NCBI GenBank assembly: GCA_001247695.2 | Contig: LGRX02029050.1 | Span: forward strand, 1-64,000 | Length of the DNA stretch: 64,000 bases | Direction of reading: 5' to 3' | Origin: Cymbomonas tetramitiformis | Lineage: Eukaryota; Chlorophyta; Pyramimonadophyceae; Pyramimonadales; Pyramimonadaceae | In this document: piece after piece, positions 10,324-20,139 of the stretch | Layout of the letters: each line of letters begins with the position of its first letter | How positions within the stretch are numbered: the stretch's first letter is position 1 | The notes under the pieces: model-generated | Database searches by the model: none | Told to the model about the DNA's origin: nothing | The model's input: only the letters and a program-made list of their open reading frames with translations | Position numbers and translations under genes: made by a program

Positions 10324-10710
10324 CTATTTGGTAGGGTCCGTGCTCTTGAAAGTGCGCAGCTTGCGCTTGGAGGCCGGCGTAAGGTTCGCAGCGCGTGGAA
10401 TCCAGAACTGCCAGTGTACCAGACGTTTCTCCAAATCCAAGTCCAAGACCTCAACATAGTGCATGGGAAGTGAAACCTACCCACGTGCCAGTGGAACCGT
10501 AAACCAGCACTCGTCGGCGGGGTTGTTTTCACCTGCAGCGGTGACAGCAAAGGTTTTTGGAACAGCAGTTATCATTTCGAAGGTGTAGTCTGCCGGGAGG
10601 AAACGGGCCACAGCACGTTGCGCCAACGGCATGTCGTCCTCGTCTGATGAGTCCGACTTCACAGAAACTGCTGGAGCAGTTACGGGCCTTGCTGCTCGCT
10701 GAAGTAACAT
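10324..10710 (-). pseudogene. Small ORF with in-frame TAG, unknown function
   Basis: From ATG at 10710 the frame encodes an acidic patch (SDSSDEDDMP) and then VARFLPADYTFEMITAVP. A TAG interrupts at 10477-10479. The same frame then continues open to 10324 with protein-like sequence (VLDLDLEKRLVHWQFWIPR) ending in a Lys/Arg-rich tail and TAG. A GTAGGT donor overlaps the internal stop, but the nearest usable AG would make a 31-bp intron and change frame, so splicing does not explain it. A decayed gene or an upstream-truncated transposon ORF is the simplest reading. Confidence 0.4.
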
Positions 10711-10737
10711 CCAGCATGTTTGTTGCTAAAAAATACG

Positions 10738-11569
10738 ATTTCGCAAATTCAACCGGTAGATGTCAATAACCAAGGCATGGTATCGATAGGTCCGATACCT
10801 GCGATTAATCGATATATCGTCAAAAATCGGTATCAGTCGATATCTGATTTTTAATTATCGTCAACTATTGGTATCAGTCGATACCCCTTCGTGAAAGTAT
10901 CGGTATCGTATCGATAGTCGATTGACTAATTCAAGTAAGTATCGGCATCGTATCGATACCAGTTTGTTATGTGTAAACGCCGATCAATCTCAAATATCGC
11001 TTCTGGACGAGCTGACTGAGGGCATGTTACAACATAGTATGACGGCTGCAGTGAATGCATGATAGCATACCTCCACTCTTCCGGGCGTGCACTGATTCAA
11101 CCCCACGGCGGAGTTGTCCTGAGGTGGTCTGGCCCAGTCGGCGAGCCGCAGTCTTCTGGGGGTGCACAATGGTGAGATAGAAATAGCGTTAATATACGAT
11201 GGTGGTATACATAATTTGCACGTAAATGCTGGATATATAGCCGTGCTTAACTTACTTATCAATTGCATGTGTTTCTAGATCTAGCTTTGGTGGTGTTTGG
11301 AATGGATATCGTGTGAGAGATCGATTATTGCAACTTAGATAATATCGGTATCGAAACGATACCGCCTTGCGAAACTATCGGTATCATATCGATATCACTC
11401 AAATAATTATCGGTATCGGATCGATACCTTCTAGCTAATTATCGGTATCAGTCGATAGAAAAAATCCAATTATCGTCTAGGAATCGATACCGAAAGCCGG
11501 AGGCGATACCATACCTTGATGTCAACATCTGACCACAATGAAGATATCTAGCGGTTGAATTTGCGAAAT
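10738..11569. mobile_element. Palindromic foldback element, split by an inner insertion
   Basis: The ends atttcgcaaattcaaccg (10738-10755) and their complement (11552-11569) are inverted repeats. Subtracting the inner element leaves a ~75-85 bp hairpin-like unit. A second, uninterrupted relative lies in inverse orientation at about 11652-11730, and this shows what the empty unit looks like. Confidence 0.7.
10771..11518. mobile_element. 748-bp TIR element (hAT-like MITE), nested
   Basis: The terminal inverted repeats are caaggcatggtatcg at 10771 and its near complement cgataccataccttg ending at 11518. The right flank is atgtcaac (11519-11526) and the left flank atgtcaataac (10760-10770), consistent with an 8-bp target duplication whose left copy gained three bases. 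The interior has many tatcgata/gatatcggtatc palindromes near both ends and no transposase ORF. Eight-bp duplications and CARGG termini are hAT features; the small size marks it as non-autonomous. Confidence 0.7.
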
Positions 11570-11651
11570 ACTGTTGTTTCATGCGACGACTAGCGAAAAG
11601 CTGTTCGTATTCGACGTTTTTTGTTGTTTGTTTGTGGAAGCTTCAAGAAAC

Positions 11652-11730
11652 ATTATATCGCAAATCCAACCGCTAGGTATCTTCATTGTGGTCAGATGTT
11701 GATATCTATCGGTTGACGAATTTGTATAAT
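11652..11730. repeat. Uninterrupted relative of the 10738-11569 foldback unit
   Basis: The sequence from tatcgcaaatccaaccgc to ggttgacgaatttg is the inverse of the outer element, including the shared middle ttcattgtggtcagatgttga. With 11519-11569 it forms a large inverted repeat around an ~85-bp loop. Confidence 0.7.
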
Positions 11731-11789
11731 AATGTTCACATGCAATGATACGAATGTAGAATCGAATGCCTTCGATGCATCAAGGCATG

Positions 11790-11995
11790 TTAAAATGGAA
11801 TGCCTACACCCGATCTAGGATTAAGATGTCTACGCCCAATCCAGATTAAAATGAGATGCCTACGCCCCGCGAATCCAGATTAAAATGAAATGTCTACGCC
11901 CAATCCGGATTAGATGAAGTGCCTACGCCCAATCCAAGATTAAAATGAGATGTCCAATCCAGAATAAAATTAAATATCTACGCCCACTGCAAACT
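11790..11995. repeat. ~30-bp degenerate minisatellite
   Basis: About seven imperfect units of the form aatccagattaaaatgagatgcctacgccc; unit length varies from 24 to 34 bp. Confidence 0.75.
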
Positions 11996-12001
11996 TATCC
12001 C

Positions 12002-12036
12002 ATATATATAGATATAGATATATATATATATATAAG
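12002..12036. repeat. (TA)n-rich microsatellite
   Basis: A run of ta/gata dinucleotides between unique flanks. Confidence 0.8.
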
Positions 12037-12472
12037 TCTACCAAACAGAAATGAAGCTGGACAGGAATGCACGCTAAGTATCACTGCAGTCTAAGATGAG
12101 TGCAATAAATATACTTGGGTGTTTTATTGCCGAAACCCGAAACCCGGAAGCTGACCTGGCACCTCAGATCGAGGGGTGACAATGAGGGCAGAGGTCGAAA
12201 GTCTCTGTCCCCATGACTCATCCCGTTTATCCAGCTCGATTTGGTGCATTCTCATCTTAACGTTTTAAGATGTTCGACCAATGACGTTGCGTTGTGCAGT
12301 TCACGTTAAGATGTGCTAAGATAGATGGAGTTTACATGGCGAGGAATCTTCTACTCCGAGAGCAATAGTAGAATCTACTACGAGAGCAATAGTATACGAT
12401 TCGCATATTTTTGCCCATCGGAACAGTTAAGATGGATCCCATCTTAACTTATATAAATAAATATTGCAATCG

Positions 12473-12920
12473 CGATGCATCACATGGCACCTGTGGGAGG
12501 GAACAAATGACCATCTAGGACATATCGTCGCATAATGCCATTTCTATGAATCAAATGCATTTTTTAAATACGAATTCATATGGGGACGACTGTGTTGCAA
12601 TTTTTGCATGTTGTGGAATTTTTATGTGCGGCTTCTGACTGCACATATCTGCGATTTTGTGAAAAATATAGCCGTTGGCCACTCAAAACTAAAATTAGCA
12701 AAATCCGTCAACATATCGGCAAATTTTTATCAGTATTTCATGTAATCGTTTAACCAGTCGAAGCTTTAAGATTTGCATGTTACAGAATTTTCGTAAAGTG
12801 ATTAAATCGTGTGTAAATGGCGGTCAAAGGCAAAAGTCAACGAAAAACTAGCCGTTGGGGGAATTCCTAGATGGTCATTTTACCCCCCCCCTCTAGGTGC
12901 CATGTGATTCGTGATGCGAT
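12473..12920. mobile_element. Nested ~450-bp TIR element
   Basis: The left arm, around cacatggcacctgtgggagg and aaatgaccatctagga, is mirrored at 12864-12920 (tcctagatggtcatttt, aggtgccatgtgattc). Arms are ~55 bp with some mismatches. The interior is AT-rich with no long ORF. Confidence 0.65.
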
Positions 12921-13081
12921 GAACAACACTGTTCGTCGGTTACCAGTCGACGGAATCGTGTGCCAGCATCTTCAAGAATGGTGCTGATATTTATATCATT
13001 CTAAAGATGCAGTTAAGATGGAGACCATTCGGATTGCCCTTCGCGTTTAAAATGTTGAACCAATAAGAATGCCCAAGATCC

Positions 13082-13705
13082 AGTTAACACCCTAAGGGCG
13101 AATTCGTTTGTAGCAGTATGAGATCAGTATGAGCGCAAATGCCGCGATAACTTCTACGTTAGTCAACTACTTGCGATGTATGAAGTATCGGTATCCATAT
13201 TTGTGACTTGAGCAAGGTCCCCAGTCGAGCAAAGGCCACCGAACTCAATATATCGAGCAAAATACTGGAAAGTGCAGGGGTGCTCTACGGACAGGTGGCA
13301 AAAGTATGCTATATGGAAAGTGCTCTAAAGTGCTTCAAATTAAGGACATCGCTACTTTCTTAGTTTCTTTCAGTTGTATGCATCATGATACGGCATTGCC
13401 GACTCATACCATCAAGCCGATAGTGGTGCCATGTTCATGGCGCATGCCCGAAAATGCCCCCAGCAGCCGTTCAACACGATTTGCTTAAGTATGGTGAGGG
13501 TGGGTCACATATATTCATGTGTACACATACGGTGTGAGTGATAACGAGGTGCCATGTCACCCACCTAGTTCCATAATACAATCTATGCGAAGAATCGTGG
13601 CAAATGGATGTCTATAACTTTAGTTATCGCCGAACACGTGAAAAAATATCCTAGAAAACAGGATCAGTACGAGCAGTATGGCAACTCGCCCTTAAGGTGT
13701 TAAGA
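13082..13705. mobile_element. Nested ~620-bp TIR element
   Basis: The left end gttaacaccctaagggcgaa and cagtatgagatcagtatgag are mirrored at about 13655-13705 (ctcgcccttaaggtgttaag, gatcagtacgagcagtatg). The interior encodes nothing recognisable. Confidence 0.6.
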
Positions 13706-14296
13706 TGGGAATGCACCAAATCAAGCTAATAAACGGGGTCAAAGTTTAACCGAAGTTTTCCGTCACCGCGATTATAAAAAACAAAATCTCGCAGCGACGA
13801 CCTCGTACCACACACAGATCAAGGGTACTCTATAATTGCTTTCATGTTACGGTACTTTTAAAGAGCGCCTATTGAACCCGTACATCACTAGCATGTAGCC
13901 CATGAGCGCTCCATATACCACGAATCCAGCTGGATGACGAGACAGGTCTATTCCTTTACAAATCTCTGAAATCGATACTTCGCTCACTCACCGTCTTGCA
14001 TACTACTTCAATGTCCAATTCATAGCAACGATTGCTTGTCACTAGAAACCAGACTGATGATGGGAATTCCGTGTATGACACCGTTGCTTGTGCGAAATCA
14101 GACAAAGCAAATGGTCTGATCGTACGGAAGCAGCTCATGCAATAATAATACAACTTGCTAAACTGTACAACAGTTCATAGGTTCTTTCAGGAGCCCTACT
14201 GCCCTTCCACCTGAAATGATTCTTTCATCACAACCTTCCAATATACAAATGAGAATCAACATCATCACGCACAGCTAGAATCAGCTAATTATTACA

Positions 14297-17200
14297 TCAC
14301 AGCTCATCATGCGACGTCCAACCAAGAGCACCCGGTTTGCTCCATGTGATCTCTTCTGTCACTTCATTGTAATAAAAGGTTCGATTATGTTCATCGCTCC
14401 GCATCTGGCACAGACACCCAAACATGGCAAGACAAATATCAAGCAAAGGATATGCAAGAGGCAATTCCCTCGGTGTACAGATTACAAGCACAACACGCAT
14501 CAAGGAAAAACGTCCGCAGACGTGCCTGGGAAATTGAGAAAAGCATTGTGAACTGTGTGAAATCTATCTGGCTGAGGACCACCTAAGCCTCATAATGATA
14601 AGACCTAGACAGGACTTGTATCTTAGCCACACACACAAGCACACATGAAGAGAACCTGCTATTTGTCCTCATGTTCCTGCATCAAGCTGGCCACGGTTAT
14701 TACGGTGTTGTGGCACCGAAGATGTCATAATATCAAGTAGACGCAACTACCGTAGTGTTGGAAGGGTTTGGCCTATGACAATGGAACTAACGTCAAACCA
14801 CACATTCCTGAACCTCTGTGATAATGGGTGGTCGACACCAAGTCCATGGTGTACACCTTGTCAGAAAAAGTGTGCCTGTTCTTATACTGTGCCTACTCTT
14901 AATCCGGCTCCACTCACCTCAGACCAAGCAGCATCTACAGGCTGCTTGTAAGTAGCTTCCCCCGTTCGTGGCTTAAACCAGTATCTCCGGTTGTGATCAT
15001 CCTGCTCAGATGCTCGAACCACCTGTCCGTCAGCCTACCAAAAGCTTGTGGAGGTGTCGTGAGGAATGCTTGCTTAGCATCAAGACAGAGATGCAGAGAA
15101 CGAGCAGGTGCCAAAGTGGTCCTCCTCCTCCTGATTCACGCAAGCTGGAGACATACGCAGCGTCTCCTATAGAAAAACTTATGTCAGAGCTTTCATCGGT
15201 ATTTGATGGGTGTACCGAAACGATGTAAGGGCTCTCCTCGAGGCCCCTAGCATCAGGGGTCATTGGGCATGAGCCCAGAGCATTGACTTGTAGACAGCAA
15301 TTCTAGACACCTATATCTGCCAAGCAAACGAGCAATCAAGCGGGCCTTGAGGTCTGCTTTGGAGGCTGTCACCCTCAGTTCATTCCAGGTCCCCTCGGCC
15401 GGGTTCTCCCACTGCGACTCGCCAGTCACCTGCCCAAAAGCACAGCCGTGCCCTTAGCTTCCGCGTAAGGGTACGGAAGGCAGCTGAAACATGGGAGCCT
15501 TTACTGAGGATTAAGCAGAATTTGGAGGATTTGACGGGTAAAGCAAGACCACACAAGGAAACGCAAGGAAATGAAAGGCCACTGAAGATAGGGCAACTGT
15601 CAGCCTGTCTACACGATAGTTGCTAACTCGGACGATGCGATAAAGGCCAGGAGCCACGAGTTTGGCTAGAAAAGGATAGTCACCTCGTTGAACCAGTAGG
15701 CGCTTCCCTTGGCCTCCAGCTCTTGGGCAAAGTCAGCTGGAAGTTCGGCGGGAACCCTGACACTCGTCACGTTGGTCTTGAAGTTGAGCCAGAAGGTTTC
15801 GGCCCCTTCTAACTCGATTTTCTGTGGTCAGGAAATCAATATCATGAGCACAAGATGTCGGAGCAGTCAAAAAACAACATCGCAGACCTATGACAAGATT
15901 TCTTGCGCCATGCAATTGTCCTCGTGACCTACGAGCTCCCAAATGACTACAAAAGATGCCCTACTGGCTTTGTAACCAGGAGCCTTTTCGCCACACGGCA
16001 GCTCAATGAACACACTGGTGTATGAGTGAAACCCGCAGCTTCCGGAACTCGGCAGGAGCCTTGTCGCAGCACGCCGAATGTTAAATGATGCCCGCCACAT
16101 GTTCTCCTGTACACCTCCGCTGTGGCCTCCTTGCCACAACTGCCACTAACCACATGCGCCGACTTGTGCACAAAACCTAAGGAGACAGTGGCCACTACAC
16201 TTTAAGTGACGATACAGAACAATAGGGCCTCTGAACTTAGTGCAACAAGGTGCAAACAGCCGCAACTGAATTCTTGTGGAAGACTGTCTCCGAAATATTC
16301 GCAGCCCGATGCACCAAACAAGTTGACTTCAGTAATTCACCAGAGATACTGCCCGGCATCAGGGTGAACGGATCAACAGTTCGCATGGAAGTCGTTGGCG
16401 CATCAGCGCAAAAGCCCTCAGACAAGCAGTCCTACGGTTTAACCCACGAAAGAAGCCCAAGTACCTTCCAGCAGAGAGCAGGCGGCATGACCCACTCTGT
16501 CTGATGAGTTATTTCGTTCACATATATCGGCTGGTCCTCGACAGACAACCTCCTCCAAGCACAAGATGGCGGCTTCATCTGTACGATCGCGAAAAACCTT
16601 TTCAGCGACGTGTGTGGCCATATTGGGACCTGACGTGCGCGAAGCTGACAACGAATTCGAAATGAAATGAGACCCTGCAGGCTAGAGTGAGGTCAGGTCG
16701 AATACTTCTCAATGTTTCAGAGCCACTGCTGTAACACCAAAACGCATACACTTCGTAAGCGTGAAAGGATACATCCTCTCACCTAGCAGGACTGTGAGCA
16801 TCAGGAATGCACAGTTTGGTGAAAACAAACATGCTTTCAGTGCGTACCCAGCGGGACTCTTCTGTGACAGGATTGAAATAGTATTGGAGTCCTCGGTTCT
16901 CATCATCGAACAGGTGCCATGTGCCAGGGGGATCCTCCAAACCGATAGGTCCGTGAGTTGAAAGAATATCAAGCAGAAGTCGCGTTGCTCCGTCGTCCGC
17001 TTTAACTGTTAACAAAGACGGATGCGCATTTTCAGACCTGAATGAAAAGGGACTCATCCCCCAAAAACTACCCGAAACAGAAAAGCATCTCGGAAGACCT
17101 CGGAGTCAAAACAAAGGTTGTGGAGGCCAAAGAGATCTCAATAAGGGAGAACTAGAATCCGTCACTCAAAACAAGGACAAGCAACTCAGTGAACTTTCAG

Positions 17201-19373
17201 ACGACCACCAAGTCGATAACTCGTCGGGAATGGATGCACCAGGTAGGACGCCTGGGTCAATTTGGCCAGGTGTACAGCACAGCCTCTAAAGCTATTTGAA
17301 CAATAAAAGGACAAATCCAAATTCAAAATAGCTTATTCTGAGACACAGTTAAGATCGGGAGGAGGCAAAGGCCTCTCACTTAGGTGTTCTGGCGTGCGGC
17401 CTTGCTTGTCTTCTGCATCCACCTTCGCACCATACGAGAGCAAGAGGCGGACTACCTGGTACCAAGCGGTGAACACACTTCAGCTATTATGCAATTTCAC
17501 AGAAGTTGATGAGGCAGCACATACGGTGACCAGTGGAGTGCGGGAAGATGGGCGGAAATTCCACCTCGGTGGAGCTTCGCTTATTTCACCTCATTTCATC
17601 TTCTGACATACGACTAGGGGAAGCAATGGCAGGAAGGAGAGAGCACGCAGAGAGGCACATAAAGCTCACTAGACTTGAACACTGAGCGGGTTTCCGAGTA
17701 CCGTTACCCGAACTTAAGGAGTGGCTTTCTTGATGCAAAATGAACACACGTGATTAACCGGGGATGCCAACACGTTGCCATATACTAGTCACAAGAGGGA
17801 AAACGGCGGATCGTTGGGGCAAACGCACCTTGCCGTAACCCTTCTCGATTGCTATGTGTAACGGCGTGCTCAGGGTTTTTGCGTTTGCCGTCGAGGTATT
17901 CGCACGGAACTGTTGAAACGCACCATGTACAGTCTCCGTGAATACAGGTCCGTTACAGATGCAACAGTTCTCCAGAAAATAGGTGTTTACGCTCTTATCT
18001 TTACTTATAGAGGTGAACGTGTGCAATATACCGCATAACCCACACTTGTGCAACACATTCGAAGGGACGCGGCGCTGGGAAGCTCCGATAGACAAACACG
18101 AACTACAGCACTGTTCCGACACGGCATGGCGAAGGAAGGCCTAGAAATTTCAGCAGCAGACAAACGCCAACAACACGCAAAGTCTGAAGCGTCAGCTTGC
18201 TTCATAAGCCGTTCGGGATCCTGATTCGGCCAAACGCACGGACTCCAGTCTCGACAGGTTCAAACAGAAAAAAAGCAGGCAAGGTGCACCGACCACGCGG
18301 CAATATTCGGAATAGCAGCCCTAGACAGAAAGAAAGAGGGGGCGATGGGGAAGGGAGGTGGTGCAGGGAAAGGCAGAATAGAACAGGCACACATGTCAAC
18401 GTGACATCACGACCTCTCCGAAGGTAAGTACAAACGGGCGCATTCCTCCACGCTATAAGTATCATCAACGCAAAAAAGGTTAGTAAACGCCATGGTCAGA
18501 TTCAGGACAGGACCTGTAGCAGGAGCGAGGTCATGGCTTCATCTCCTCGACTGGCTGCTTCCCACAAGGCGGTTGGCGAGCCTGTTCAAGTCATCAAGCC
18601 CCAAGTTTGAAAACCGATCTCGCTTAGTCTTGAACATATATTACTTCATAAACACATGCTGGTAACTATTTTGGGAAGAAGCTGCGTGCAGTATTCGCTT
18701 CGTGGCATGCTTTTCCAATCGAACGAGGAGAACAACTGAGCCCTGAACGTACCAATCTCTTCCGATCCATCGTCGTTGGGGTTGACCCCTGAAGCAAGTA
18801 ATTCCTCCAGATCTTTAACATTGCCCTGTCAGAGTCAAACAATTAATGAGCGAACGAACGATGGAACCTGCCACCGTAAAAAGCACCTGATTCCCGAGCT
18901 TGCACCAAGATCGCTTACCGATGCTGCAATATCCCGCACGCTACGCCCTGCGTTTGCGTGAACCTGGAAGTCAGTATCCAAAAGTGTATGAAGTCATTTC
19001 TGTTTCAGAGTTTATCTGTATGATCGATAGAGCATGAAGAACAGAACAGGAGACACACGTCATGACGTAGGATAATGAAGACCCACCTCCTTCCACTCCG
19101 ACAATCGCGCAGCATATGAGTACTGTTAAAGCGCTGAAAATTATGCCGCGCGCCATTTAAGAAACGTAAGCAGTTAATGAAGCATGCACTAGATATAATT
19201 GTGCCGAAATAATAACGAATGTCGTCGTTCTTGAAAACAATCCACTTTCCTTCTTTCCAAGACTTTCCAAGATCCAACGCAAGACGAAGAGCAGATTTGA
19301 CTTCCCCTTCGACCGAGCATACAGCATTCATTGGAGTGGACCGAGTCCTCACGTCAGTCAGACCATCCGACAT
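14297..19373 (-). CDS. Ankyrin-repeat and multi-WW-domain protein, 12 exons
   Basis: Exons joined in phase: 19373-19353, 18963-18919, 18825-18753, 18581-18514, 17909-17829, 17455-17380, 17005-16848, 16578-16465, 15830-15684, 15429-15373, 15022-14918 and 14404-14297 (TGA). The product is ~350 aa. Residues ~10-170 hold three to four ankyrin repeats (DIAASGNVKDLEELLASGV, TALWEAASRGDEAMTSLLL, TPLHIAIEKGYGKVVRLLL). Then come six WW-like units, for example QYYFNPVTEESRWMKP, IYVNEITHQTEWVMP, AYWFNEVTGESQWENP and FYYNEVTEEITWSKP; units 3 and 5 lack the usual central features and look weaker. Both modules bind proteins, WW usually proline-rich motifs, so a scaffold role is inferred. Several introns fall inside WW units. 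The first exon is uncertain: reading on past 19353 gives a longer N-terminus with a half-WW (KWIVFKNDDIRYYF). The other joins agree in phase and rebuild the domains, which makes the gene convincing. Confidence 0.85.
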
Positions 19374-19410
19374 CCCTCCGCGGAGCGCGCTCGCCTCGCC
19401 TACGCGCTGA

Positions 19411-19545
19411 GGCCTGTTTCAATTTCAATTTCAATACTACATTATACTTTACTATTTGTATTTCGTATTTGCTATTTGCTAATTTGCTTAATTAAATTGT
19501 ATTTTAATTTCAATTTCAGTTTTAATTTCAACTTCAATTTCTTGC
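19411..19545. repeat. TTTCAA-rich low-complexity tract
   Basis: Repeated tttcaa/atttgc/tttaatttcaa words upstream of the ankyrin-WW gene start. It may be part of that gene's promoter region; I see no defined core element. Confidence 0.6.
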
Positions 19546-19958
19546 TGTTCGTGTTCCTGTTGTGAGCTCATTCGGATTCCAGACGAGAGCTGTTGAGCTG
19601 TCGCTGTCGAATCGGTATGATATGATAGGAATTAGAGTTGGTAATAAGCTGAAAGCTCACTACAGTGACACAGTAGTTGAAACTGTCACTGTGAGCGAAA
19701 TAAAAACACCGACGCAGACGAACGGCTGCTGTGCAGAATTGTGAAAAGTCTCCTCTCCTGCGAATTCCTAGTTATTCTGAAGCGATTTCCTCATAATTGC
19801 TTCGTGTCTTGTATCACGTGTATGAAATAGAGTCTATATCGCGAAATTCTTAGGGAACGCTTCGGCGAACACCGGAGAGGACACTGCCTTTTGCAATATA
19901 GGAACGTGCGGACTGTTGACGATACGCACACCGTGCTGGATTTTTTCTGTCACGAGCT

Positions 19959-20077
19959 CTGCAGTTTAGCACAGGACAACTTCTCGGCTCTTATGGACGC
20001 ACCTGCTTCTGCTTGGCACAGTCACTTCTACCACCCAGACTGCAACTCAGTTTTGGAAGTCTTTCGTGTCTACTGCG
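19959..20077 (+). CDS. Possible isolated exon, unknown
   Basis: A ctctgcag acceptor precedes an open stretch reading LAQDNFSALMDAPASAWHS and onward, and a GTGCGT donor follows. No domain is recognised and I could not connect it to neighbouring exons. A further open stretch at 20541-20880 contains a hydrophobic segment (SLIASGIVFILGIYLVC) that could be a membrane helix. Both are weak candidates for one plus-strand gene. Confidence 0.2.
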
Positions 20078-20139
20078 GTGCGTCGTGTTGCTCCAACCGA
20101 ATATCGTTTTGCGTTTTCAAATTTGACAACCGCTAAGTG

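Larger units (their letters stand above)
12226..13738. mobile_element. Large TIR element with two nested inverted-repeat insertions
   Basis: The left arm cccgtttatccagctcgatttggtgcattctcatcttaa-type sequence (12226-12264) is matched by the complement of 13690-13738 with a handful of mismatches. The word ttaagatg recurs inside. No transposase is visible. Two further inverted-repeat pairs (12473-12920 and 13082-13705) lie within it; the second ends just inside the right arm. Confidence 0.6.
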
